Positions 26,860-37,336 of a stretch of DNA of 64,000 nt are shown in pieces. Location: assembly GCA_036583965.1 (NCBI GenBank), contig JAZBQD010000014.1, forward strand, positions 28,439,490 to 28,503,489. Reading direction: 5' to 3'. This DNA is from Prunella strophiata (Eukaryota; Chordata; Aves; Passeriformes; Prunellidae). Each line of letters starts with the position of its first letter. The stretch's first letter is position 1. The translations under genes and the position numbers were made by a program. Below the pieces are notes generated by a model. It did no database searches. It saw nothing but the letters and a program-made list of their open reading frames with translations, and was not told the DNA's origin.

Positions 26860-26899
26860 TTCATGTATACACAACTCTTCTGAGTTGTGTATACATGAA
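26860..26899. repeat. Perfect 18-bp inverted repeat with 4-nt loop
   Basis: The left arm (26860-26877, TTCATGTATACACAACTC) and right arm (26882-26899) are exact reverse complements separated by TTCT. Pairing does not continue beyond the arms. As RNA this would form a 40-nt hairpin, shorter than a typical pre-miRNA. It may have arisen by template switching during replication. No transposon context was recognised. Confidence 0.95.
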
Positions 26900-29800
26900 C
26901 CCTCATTTCATACTATTGGATACTTTAGAAAAATAAATACATTATGTTTTGAAGATTGTCCATATGAAGTTCAGATAAGTAAAGGAAATTTAGCAGTAGC
27001 AAACTTAGCAGTACCAAAGGCGAAAGTTTGTAGAGATTTAGTGAAACATCTCCTGGAGATGACTCATTCTTGGAGAAGATGAGTATATTTCTGCTGGGTC
27101 AGCTATTTAGTTATATAGAAAGTTTTCTTCTTTTTTCTTGAAAACCAGATGATTGTTTATGTATGATGCTTTATCTCCACAGATGTTCTAATGCCACATT
27201 TGCATTTCTGGTCCTTCAAGCAGTTCAGCTAGTTTTCATCTTTCCCTCATCTTAGTTTCAGCAGCTGGTATTATGATATTCAGCTATAACTGCTGATCTC
27301 AGCTCTACCAGAAAATTCACACTGAAGCTTCCTGCTAGGTTTTTGCTTGGATGAAGCTGTTTGTTATTTTTCCAAAGCCTAACTGATTCAAGCTGTTATT
27401 GAAGTTCTATTAGGAAAAAATAAAAGAAAAAAGAAGAGGAAAATAGTTCATTTTAAAGGTTTAATAGTTCATTTTGGGGTGTCCATGATTTTACAAATTT
27501 TCATAAGTAATAGTTGATTTAAGATTTGACATGTCTTTTATATTAAGAGTCTTTGGATACACATGTACCCTATGTGCTATGACACAATAATCTTTGTCAG
27601 CTAAGAATGCAATTGCATGATTAGCTTTTTTTACTTCTGACGTCTGCTGTGTTCTGCCTTCTGCCCCCAAGCATGATTCCCTGCCCACTTTCCTGAGTCA
27701 ACACCACAGCTTGAGTAGATGTGCCAGTAGAAGATGAGGGAGCTAATAAAACTCAGACGTATGTATTTTCGCAATGTAATAATTTATTTTGTTTTGACAG
27801 AAATAGCTCTCACCTGCACCAGCTCTCAGAGCAGCTCACTATTGTTGAATCTAAATTACAAGCCAGCTTTAAAGGATAAGATTCTACACTAAATACAGCC
27901 ATTAAAGGTACATCTTTCTGCCCTGATAATACATACACATGTAGCATTACAGGTTACCAGCCACCAGTTCTACATACTAAAGCTGTGTCATCCAAGCAGT
28001 CAGTGGTTTCTGTTGCAGCTTTAGTACATAGTCTGAATACTCCTCTGCCCAAGTTACTGCCCGTGGACGGCTTGCATGGGTTGCTTCCACACTGATCTCA
28101 CCAGCCAGCCATTTCTTTTTATGGCCCTGAGGTCTTGGATACCTTCCCATGCCCATAAATTCAAGGACACTGATATCAGCTGGTGGCTGTTCTGGGGAGG
28201 CCCCACCTGGAACTGGGACCATCCTTCATCCAGGAAAGGGGCGTGAGTGGAGAGCACCCTTTTGTACCTGCTGGCTGGTGCTGGCTGGGCACTCGGCAGG
28301 GCTGCAGGTGTGTGACCAGCACAGGCTTTGCTCACCAGCTAAGGCAGAACCTTAGCCTTCCAGCTCAAGCAAATCCTCAAGCCATGCCCAGAGGTTCAGT
28401 GTAATGAAACAGAACTGCTGAAAAATGGTAGGTTGTTTTTGTGAAAACTTGTGGTAGAAATGAAAAATAATTTTTAGTAACATTTTCCTGTTAAGTTTTC
28501 AAACTGGGTAAGGTTTATGATATGATATCTCAAAGGACAGAAAATGTGAGAAAATATACTGTTTAGAAAAAAAATACAACCTTTCATTGTAAGAAATGCC
28601 AGATTTTGGTGAGTGTAAATGAAGAATACACTCTGTTGTTTTATAGTTGTATCAGACCTCTGTGATTGAAATGCCGAAAATCATTGGAATTGGTAAAGGT
28701 GAGACTTGCAAAGTAGAATCTGTCAGGTCCCATGTGTTTGTGATAGCACTTTTTTCTGAAGAGTTTGTCTTAATTTGTGTAATAGGAACTTCTTCTTGCC
28801 TGTGTTACTTTGTTGTAACTTTTGTGTGTCTGCGCCCTAGAAATCTTAATTACTATTGCTACATGCCTTGTTGCTTTTATGGTCTTTATACTGCTATTAG
28901 TTTATATGTTGCACCAAGTACTTTCTTCTGAGACTCCTAATTTACAAGTGTTTCAAAACCTACGTGAAATAACCTGTATTAGTGCAATGAACAAGCTGGA
29001 ACATTAAATTTCTCCCCTTACAATACTTAAAGTTGTTGATAAGGTTGTGTATATGTGTGAGATATACACACGCAAACACAAATAAGGAAACCTTGTAAAA
29101 GAACACTGGTAGGCCTATAACAGTTTTTTCCTCTCTTTTCATATTTAAGTGTTTGTCTGTGAGATTCTTGTTGATAACATCATGCCTTTGTTCTGTCTGG
29201 GCTTGAAAATTCTGATATCTGTAAAATTGTGAGCCTGAGGTGGTTACAAAACAGAAGTGGGGAGCTACTCAGTAGTTTAAGCAGAGGCAACTACTTTGCA
29301 ACCCTCCATATCAGACCAACCCAAACCCAGCTGCCTAAACTGGTTTTGGGTTTTGTTTTTGTTTTTTTAAGGCAAGAGGAGGGGCAGCTTCATTTTTCAG
29401 TGATGCTTGAGGCCAGCTGATGATAAGTATATTGGTGGGCACTGAAAAGGAAGAGGGTTTCAGTTTACTCCAGCCCCAGAGTAGCCTGTCTGCTGCAGAG
29501 TGTCTTCTCCTATCCTGTCAGGTGTCTGTGGACATTGAGGTTTTCTTTGCTTTTGTTGACTTAGGATTGATGTATGCATAAATGCTTCATTGACATAGCT
29601 GTATTGGTAGAGGAAAATAAATCCTACCCTTCATACATATAATTCTAGTAAGAAAAGATTGGTTACAGTTATGCTGGGGATAAAGGCATTAATTTTGTTC
29701 CAGAAAATTGCATTGCTATATAGCAGAATAGGAATTTTTATTGGGAGATGTTGTGTCTTTGCTGTTCAGTTCTCTAGTGATCTCATGCTGTAGTGTTTTC

Positions 29801-32800
29801 CAGTAATGGAAGTTCAGGGGGAACTCCCCCTAAAATACTGGGACTCTACTGTGTCAATACAGCTTCCAAAAATATTGCAGAATAAGCTGCTGCTTATATG
29901 TTCTTGCTACACTCATGTGTCCCAAGGATAAGAAAATGGTACTGTGTGATATCTCATATAGTTAGTTGGTTGTATAAGAATAAAGCAGATTTCAATTTGT
30001 AAAAGACTGTCCCCCAAATTTTGTAATGAATAATGCCTTACTAAATCATGATTTTAAAAGCCCCAAAGAATCATTATATTTTTTTAAAAAACACATTTAT
30101 TTGTTTAAAATTATATAGTAAAAACCCAGAAGTGGCTTCTTGACATATTACTATATTTAGATATGTAAAAGGAGTGTGTTTCTGGATAGTTATAATAAAA
30201 TGGTTGATACCCATGTACTTAGCATAATAGAAATATCTATGCTATGCTCTGGGGTTTTTTGTTTGCAATTTCTTGCCTTTAAAATACTTGTTTTTAAAAT
30301 CAGGCACTTGGAAAATTTCCACAGTTAGATTAATTGTGGATGATCATCTTTTACATTCGTGAGGGAATTTGAACTTCATGTCCCTGTAACTTGCATCTCT
30401 GTAGATAGGTACTGTAATAAAACTCAAAGGGCTATGTTGCAACAACTTTCACTAGGACAAGGTGTAGGATTACATGTATAATCATTAATTTTTCTGTCCT
30501 CTCATAACCCATCTGTGTTTTCTGGTTGACTGGCAAGAGAGTCCTAATTCTGCATTTGACATTGTCAATTCATATGGAAATAATTGATGTCACACATTTA
30601 GCATGACATAACTTATAGAGAGCCACCTCCATGCAATGTACCTCATAGATGAATAAAAATTGACAGGTTCCTATCCAGCACCGTCTGCTATCTCTGTGTG
30701 CAGCCCTCAGCCACAAACTGAGCTGGGATTCTGTGCAGCTATGGCCATAGAGCAGCAGAGTGAAAGCTGCAGTGTATTAACTTACAGAGCCTTTAGGAGC
30801 TCAGATGTCAGCTGCCCAGCTACATGCCATCTCAGGGGGACAGCAGGCACTGCTGCTCGCAGAGCGGGTTAGGGTGGCACATTCCAAGAGCAATTCTTGT
30901 GCTCATGGGCTATGTCTGGTGTGCTTATTTTAATTTGAGATAAAATGTTGCTCTGATATAACCACCAGAATATGAAGTAATAGGAGATTCAGGCTGGTTG
31001 TCTTCTGGCAACAGCCTGAATGGTTTGGATGCAAGTTCATATTTGTGTTTTGGAAGGGGGTACACCTTTGTGTGCCAGCAGGCTGCAGCTGTTTATCCTG
31101 CATGCCTTGTGACAATGTCAAAGTGGCTGATCTGGGACTAAGAGGCTGCATACATTCATTCTCAGGCAGCCACAAATCACATACTATGAGACAGAAAAAA
31201 AAAATTGTATGCTGATGAGCAGCAACCATTCATGTTGCTAGAGGGAGAATTCTCTACTTGTCTCTGCAACATGGACTATCTTTAATGTAAATAGCTGAGC
31301 TCCAGGCGAGTTCTTGGGTATACAGAACAGTTGGCATTTCAGTCTGCTACAAAGGTGGCTCTTATTCACAGCATTTGAAATGCAAAACACTGCCACCATC
31401 CAGTAGGTACTGTTTGCACTATCACTGTCACTCAGCAGCAGCAGTGAGGAATTTTGTAGCTGAATTTTCCTAGGTTGTATGAGAATGAGGAAAGGCCTTG
31501 AAATTGCCTCTCATCACACAGCAGGGGACACACAATAGTATGCAGGGGAAAGGAAAAAGAAGGAGAACTTCTGTTACCCTGAACTGGAATTTTTCACTTG
31601 CTTCTCTATACTTCACTCCTTATAAGTGCATCTCCCTAATATATGAAAATCTTTGTTTTGCAGTTTTTTACTGTGTAGGAAATGCATACTCACAAAGTGT
31701 CCAGAGCTATTCTATTGTGAAAGCACATAAAACATTTCTTAATCAGGAGAGGACAGGAGGAGAGGGGTTAATTTAAAATTTTAGTTTGATATCTGAAAGT
31801 TTATCAACATCTTTTGAATGCTTGTCACAGCTTGGCAATACAATCTGCAAGTCTTAGTGTGATCCCATGGTAGTTTGTGCTGGGTACAAACAAGCAGAGT
31901 ATCTCCTTTGCTGTGGGTGTGAAAGGCTCATGCTTTGGCAGAGGAACTGAGAACTGTGACAGTGCACTCAGGGCTAACTGCATGACCAATGCCACTCAGC
32001 ACTATCCCACTTGACCTCAGACTTGGAAATGACTAACAGTCTCTTTTCACGTAGACCCTTTCCCTGGAGGCTGGTTGATGAAAGCTTTTGGAAAAATATT
32101 TGGAGGACAAGTTAAAAAGTCTCTCAAAAGAAGCCCCAGTATCCTGTTTAGAGTACGGATGTTACCATTGTGGGAAAAGGGGACCTTCGCCTTCTTCCTG
32201 ATTGTCCCTTTGCCAACATACCTTTGACATCAGATACTTAACTTCTCCCCATGAACATCAGAGCACAACATTCAATAACAGTACTTTTAATTCTGGAAGA
32301 GTTCAAGGTTCTCCACATGAGAAAGTTGTGCCATAATTCTCCTTTTACAGATAGGGTAGTAGAAGTCCAGAGAATTAAAGTAAATTGCCAAGACCCAGAT
32401 TCATGATAAAACTGGAAAGAGAATAGGGCCAAACCGTGAGCCAGCCTCCAAATGAAAGAGTTTCCATGTTTCTCACATCTGTAAAGGTCTGTTTGGGTGT
32501 TTTTGTTACTTCCCAGTGTGTGTGTGACACCATCTAGGGGATTGTATTGTGTGGGAGTTGGGTTTTGTTAGGCAATCCCAAAAGTGCACTGGCATTTCTG
32601 CTCCCTCCATGGCCTATGCATAAGTCAGTATGGAAAATTTATGGCTTGTAAGTAGGAGTGCTGTGTCTGCTGTGTAAGCATTACACATGATCATGGGGCA
32701 AAAAATGGATGGCAAAGATGCAGTCTCTGAAGAGTGAGACAGGAATCATCTTGAGAAAGCTCAGGCTCCAGCTGACAGGCCTCCTTTGAACAGTGCCTCT

Positions 32801-35800
32801 GCTGCACCTCCAGAGATTTGATTTTCCTAAAACATGGCAATATAGGCAACTGCAATATTGATGTCTGTCCCTCTGAAAACCAAATACAGTAGTGAATACT
32901 CTTGTACAGTGATCATAAGTCTTTACTAGATCTTCTGCTCCTAATAGGCATCACTTTTTAAAAGGTCACTTTAATAAGGTAGGCAGAATAATGTAAATAC
33001 CAAGAGTTAAGAATTGTGGATCATGCCAGCATGCTGAAGTGAGGGAAAGTACTAGAAAAGAATGGGCACCGACAGCTGGGCACTCGGTGAGGGATTTTGA
33101 AGTATTTGAACTTTAAAATTGGCAGAATGGGCAGCCAAAATTATTTAACATTTTATCATTAATTTAAGCCATAGAAATTAATATTTAAAATACTTTCTGA
33201 GAAGAACAAAGGATAAGAGAATGAATCTATAGACTACCATTTCTACCTGTGTCACTGTGAGTCCAGCCTTATGCTCCTGCTGCTATCTGGAAGAATTTGC
33301 TTTAGTGGAGTTATGGTTCAGAAGAGAGCAGGTGCAGTGTGTGGGAAGAACATTTATTTAAACTCTGTGGGCTTTTGAAAATAAGAGTGAGAGAAGTACC
33401 CAGTGAAGCTCTCAGTAGTACTGTGCTGTGCAGTATTTTGTCACGTTCCGGGTGTCATGTCTCTGTTTTGGAGTGAGGAAGGAGAGCTGTACAAACCAGC
33501 TGTGTGTGCAAGGGCAGGTGGTCTTTGTTCAGCCAAGCTGAATGAAATTCATTCTGCAAATTCTGAAGACACAGATGATTTAAGTCCAACATATGAAAAG
33601 AACCATTTCTTTAGATGTGGCACTTGCAGATACTGTCCACATTACAATGGCTCCTAATTCAGCTTGTGTGGAAGGACTCTCCTGACCTGTGGGACAAATG
33701 CCTCTACCCAAGCAGCTCTTTCTCCCCCACTGTAACTTGCTGTGTGTGCAGCAGTTGTTCCTGATTGACTGGCCTGCTGTCCTGTGATCACAGCTCCTCC
33801 CGGAACTGCCCAGTGCCAGGGCTTTCGCTGCTGGCACAGGAGCCGGGAGCTGCTGTTTCTGGTATGCACCACTGAGAGCAGTGCCCAAGCAACAGATCCA
33901 AAGGCTTGGTTGGAAGGTGTGGCTAATGCAACACTGGGGTCTTACGAGACCAGCTATGTTCTCTTCTTAGAGGCTACATCAGGACAGAGCTTTCTTTGTA
34001 AATCTAGTAGTGTGTATGTTGATACTGCCTCTAAATATATATTGCATATTCCTGCCTCTTTTTATCTTGAACAGAAGTTTTGCCATTTTGTGGCTAGTCT
34101 GCTGGTACTATTTAAATAAGGCTGATATGTAAATAAAACTCTTAAACTTTTGAATAAAGTATGATTTATAATAAGCCTTCTATTACTAAAACATCAAGCA
34201 GTTGCAGTGTTTTATGTGTCCTTATTCCAACTGCTTACCCTTTCTATGCTTTGATCAACTACATCTGGCAAGTCTTTAAAAAAACTCTGAAAGTTTCTGA
34301 GGAAATAAGGGTGTTTCATCCTCAATGCTGAAAACCACACATTCCTGTTTGGAAATGTGCAATTATTACTTCAGTGAAAACCCCAAGCCCCACAAAATTT
34401 GCCTATTTAATTTTTTACTCACCTTTACCTCCAAAGTTCCTCACCCTCTGGCACATGAATTATTGTTCATGTCTGAGCGGAAGGACTGAAAAAGCAGTTT
34501 CCATTTCTGTTTGTTTCCCAGCAGCCTTTTAACTTCAGCTAATCCATTCAGCTTCATAAGAACTATAGGAAGGCTGGCAAGTCACCATCCATGTGCAGTA
34601 TCTAGTGTTAGTTTGGTACTTTGAATACTGCATTAGGAAAATCGAGCTTCCTTTAGTAAACCCACTGATTGTTTGCTTTGGGATAACTTTGTTAAAACCA
34701 GTGTTAGAGTTGAAGAAGAAACACCTGCCAAGGTGAGGTCTTGTATTTATTTTAATTTTAAAATTCCAGGTCTTTCATTTATGAAGACCTCATTACTTGA
34801 AAACACTATTGACATCTTAATGTCAGATAATTAACCTCTGACAGTACTGTTATGTTGGAACATATGATTCCAATTAAAAAACAAATGGTGGCAGGGAAAT
34901 ATTTTTTAAAGCTTCAAGGTCCTCCTAGGGTAGTTAACTATGTTGATATTTAAGTATGTTTATATACCCACATGCCTTGGGACTGTTGCTGTCTCCAGCT
35001 AGAGAAAAAAAGCAGTGTGACCCGTGCATGAGCATGAGAACAACTGTCCCTAAAAGGTGAAGTCCTGCTACTCCTGCAAGGGAGTTGGCCTGAAGGAACT
35101 CCAGATTTACTTGTGGAATAATTAGAGGCCGTAACTCAACAAGTCTGTTTATTTCAGAAAGGAAAAGAAACACATTTCCTCTACTACTTACTGATTATAA
35201 AACAGTATTTTACTTGCACTTTTCAGTGGGTTAAAATGTGTTAAGTGTCACTTAAATGCATTCCCCAGCATAGAAAGTCTGAAGAGAAATGTGAAGATCA
35301 GTCAGAAACTCCACTCAACTCTTAGGAATTTAAGTGCATTGGCATACTCATGCCCTGAAAAACAAGTTTTCCTTGAGCATTCAGAAGTATGGTTTGAAGC
35401 TCCCCTGTGCCAGGATATTGAAGGATTTATCTCACATAGGTAATGTGCAGAAAATGGGGCTGAATTGGTTGCTGTGCTCCACTGACCACTTTGAAAAATG
35501 CAAGCCCTGATTATTTAGCTGGTTTGACAGAATGTTGATACCATTTTATTGTGAAAACTTCTAGGTATCGGGGGCTTTCAAGCGGTAGTGCTCGGTTATG
35601 TCTAGGGTACTTTAGGCTACTGAAGTCAAAACCTTACAAGTGAATCTCCCCAAAACTGACAACACAATACTTCTGTTTTCTTCCTTTCTTTTCCCTTTGA
35701 ACTTCTGAACCTTTGGGATATGCTGTGCTTTGTGAGGTTTCACTGTAGCCACAGGGTTTAGGTTTGATTTAAGGGAAGTCGAGATTGCTTGATGGTAACT

Positions 35801-36004
35801 CCCTGCAAGACCTGGATCGGACCCAAACCAGCAGCGGTCAGCAGGAGGAAGTGTCATCCCTCTGTCCAGCAATTTCTCTGGGAGATCATCGTGTCCCAGC
35901 TCCTGCTGTCCCTTCAGACACGACAGCCTTGAAAATTAAACAAACGAAGGGACTTCTGGCCCAGTCCCTCTGGCTAAGCTCTCTCCCACCTTCATCCCCT
36001 CTCA
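26900..36004. other. Intergenic non-coding stretch upstream of the TMCC3 CpG island
   Basis: No gene was firmly recognised. Points of note, given as findings, are an exon-like minus-strand frame at 27977-28222 with a downstream AATAAA on that strand (27783-27788), and two closely spaced plus-strand AATAAA motifs at 34132-34137 and 34153-34158 just after an ATG-less open frame. The frame at 33403-33657 looks as if it starts with a signal peptide but begins with GTG, and its first ATG lies past the hydrophobic part. The remainder is ordinary AT-rich DNA. Confidence 0.55.
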
Positions 36005-36180
36005 GGCGTCCTTCCTTTTTCGAAGGAGGGGGACCCCCCCTCGGGCCCGGTGCGGCGGGACCGGGAGCGCCGCGGGGCCGATCCGGCTGTGCGCGGGCTG
36101 GGGAGCAGCGGGGCGGCCGCGCTGCGGGCGGGGCCCCGCGGGCGGGGCGTGCCCGGCGCTCCCGTGCGGCGGCGGCGGCG

Positions 36181-36214
36181 ATCCCGATCCTCATCCTGAT
36201 CCTGATCCTGATCC
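36181..36214 (+). repeat. Hexanucleotide (GATCCT)n repeat in the TMCC3 leader
   Basis: About five imperfect tandem copies of GATCCT/ATCCTG lie within the CpG island, roughly 115-150 bases before the start codon. The position puts it in the promoter or 5' untranslated region of TMCC3. A CAG-rich stretch follows at about 36291-36313. Copy number may vary between individuals. Confidence 0.8.
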
Positions 36215-36328
36215 CGCTCGGTCCCGCGGCCGCGGGGCTGGTGCTTGGGCGGCCCTGGGCGGCACCGCGCCCGGCGTGGGGCAGCGGGCAGGAGCAGCAG
36301 CAACAGCAGCTCGAACACAAGCACAAGC

Positions 36329-36406
36329 ATGCCGGGCAGCGACACGGCGCTCGCCGTGGACAGGACGTACTCGGACCCCGAGCGGCACCGGCGCCGCAAG
36401 ACGAGG
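36329..36406 (+). CDS. TMCC3: TMCC3 first coding exon (partial gene)
   Basis: The exon encodes the N-terminus of transmembrane and coiled-coil domain family 3, an ER membrane protein. Family members have a cytosolic N-terminal region, coiled coils and two C-terminal membrane segments. TMCC3 is reported at three-way junctions of the ER tubular network, where it interacts with atlastins. Only 26 codons are here. The translation starts MPGSDTALAVDRTYSDPERH and continues with an Arg/Lys-rich end (residues 21-26), closely matching the N-terminus I recall for mammalian TMCC3, where the first coding exon also ends after residue 26. The ATG has A at -3, and no upstream ATG was seen in the proximal leader. 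The exon ends AGG followed by the donor GTAAGG at 36407, phase 0. The coiled coils and membrane segments are encoded by later exons beyond the window. Identification rests on remembered similarity, with no search run. Confidence 0.85.
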
Positions 36407-36717
36407 GTAAGGCGGGTGAGGGCAGGCGGCCCGGGGAGGCGGCGGATGGCCCTGGGGCTGCCTGGGGGATTTGGGTGCCCAGCTCTGACAGGCAGCCGCC
36501 AACCTGCAGCACTTTCCCCGTGAGGTCTCCGCGTTTGCTGAGCTAACGAGCTAAAGGGAAGGTTTTTCCTGCGTGATTCTTTCGTGTTCATGCTCTGAAC
36601 ACTTTTTGGTATAGGAAAATGAAATGAAACTGGATAGTGACTTAATAGAAACCAATGTTCGGGATATCCCCGCCATCGAAACTAGAGGGATACAAGTGTA
36701 ATAGAGAACTTACTCAC

Positions 36718-36756
36718 CAGAGTCAACAGCGCCGATGATTTAACGCCGTGACTCTG
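36718..36756. repeat. 8-bp perfect inverted repeat in CpG-bearing intronic patch
   Basis: CAGAGTCA at 36718-36725 and TGACTCTG at 36749-36756 are exact reverse complements around a 23-base spacer that contains several CpG dinucleotides. Each arm carries a TGACTC (AP-1/bZIP-like) core. A 10-bp palindrome, GGGATATCCC, lies close by at 36661-36670. The patch is about 300 bases inside intron 1. A regulatory role is possible but unproven. Confidence 0.8.
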
Positions 36757-37280
36757 TCTCGATCACAGTGGTGGAAACTAGGGCTTGGTTCTGTTTCTCA
36801 AGGTTTGTTTAATAAACTCTGGAGCAGGTGATTGTATCTGGCAGCAGAGAATTATTATGGTTCCTTTTATGAAGTTAAAAGAGGGCTGTGGCAGGAATGG
36901 AACTTGACAGAAAAAGTGCACCTGTGTGTTCTGGGGATAAAGTAATATACTATATATCCATAATGTATGTCTTTATGGAATAGTTTTTCTTAGTCTCCTG
37001 GCAAGTTCATCTTTCTTTATGTTTATGTTTTGTTCATATGCTGTATGTATACAAACATAAGCATGTATAGGCAAAGCTTGTGATCCTTTCATGTATTTAG
37101 TGGCTTTTATGGTAAGTGTTCTGTTGATGAAGGCACTTAACTTTTTAGTTTAAAATTCTCACCTAAATGCTCAGCTCAGAGACGTGTAAAAAGGTGGCCC
37201 TTTCTTCCCATGCACTGCAGGAAAGGAAAAACAAGGTTGCTCTAGCTGACTTGGGATATTGGCAAAAATTCTGTTTTCTT

Positions 37281-37336
37281 TTCTGTGCTGAGGTCTTGGG
37301 TCTGATCCTTCTGTGCTGAGATCTTGGGACTGAGAT
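37281..37336 (+). repeat. Tandem duplication of a 28-bp unit
   Basis: Two adjacent copies of a unit beginning TTCTGTGCTGAGRTCTTGGG start at 37281 and 37309. They differ at a few positions and are followed by a partial third copy of the GAGATCTTAGGTCTGA part. This looks like a local duplication in the intron. Confidence 0.85.

Larger units (their letters stand above)
36005..36530 (+). promoter_or_regulatory. CpG island and promoter region of TMCC3
   Basis: About 0.5 kb is sharply GC-rich and dense in CpG, in clear contrast to the AT-rich DNA on both sides. It contains GC-box-like GGGCGGGGC motifs (for example around 36128 and 36141), a GCGGCGGCGGCGG run near 36168-36180 and no TATA box that I could assign. 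This is the usual architecture of a broad vertebrate CpG-island promoter. The TMCC3 start codon lies near its 3' edge, so transcription probably starts inside the island and runs in the plus direction. I saw no ATG between about 36160 and the start codon, so the proximal leader lacks upstream ORFs. The exact start site cannot be read from sequence. Large open frames on both strands here are shadows of the stop-poor composition. Confidence 0.85.

Noticed and set aside
33403..33657. 84-codon frame that looks like a small secreted Cys-rich protein with a signal peptide
   Set aside because: The frame starts with GTG, not ATG. The first ATG lies after the hydrophobic part, so the signal peptide would be lost, and the Cys spacing does not match avian beta-defensins.
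36245..36328. In-frame N-terminal extension of TMCC3
   Set aside because: The upstream start is TTG, the next upstream residues are low-complexity Ser/Asn from the CAG-rich leader, and the known family N-terminus begins at the ATG at 36329.
35785..36546. 253-codon plus-strand frame and several minus-strand frames (up to 208 codons) over the CpG island
   Set aside because: Very GC-rich DNA is poor in stop codons, and the 253-codon frame begins with TTG. Its frame differs from TMCC3, and its Arg/Gly/Ala/Pro-rich content is compositional.
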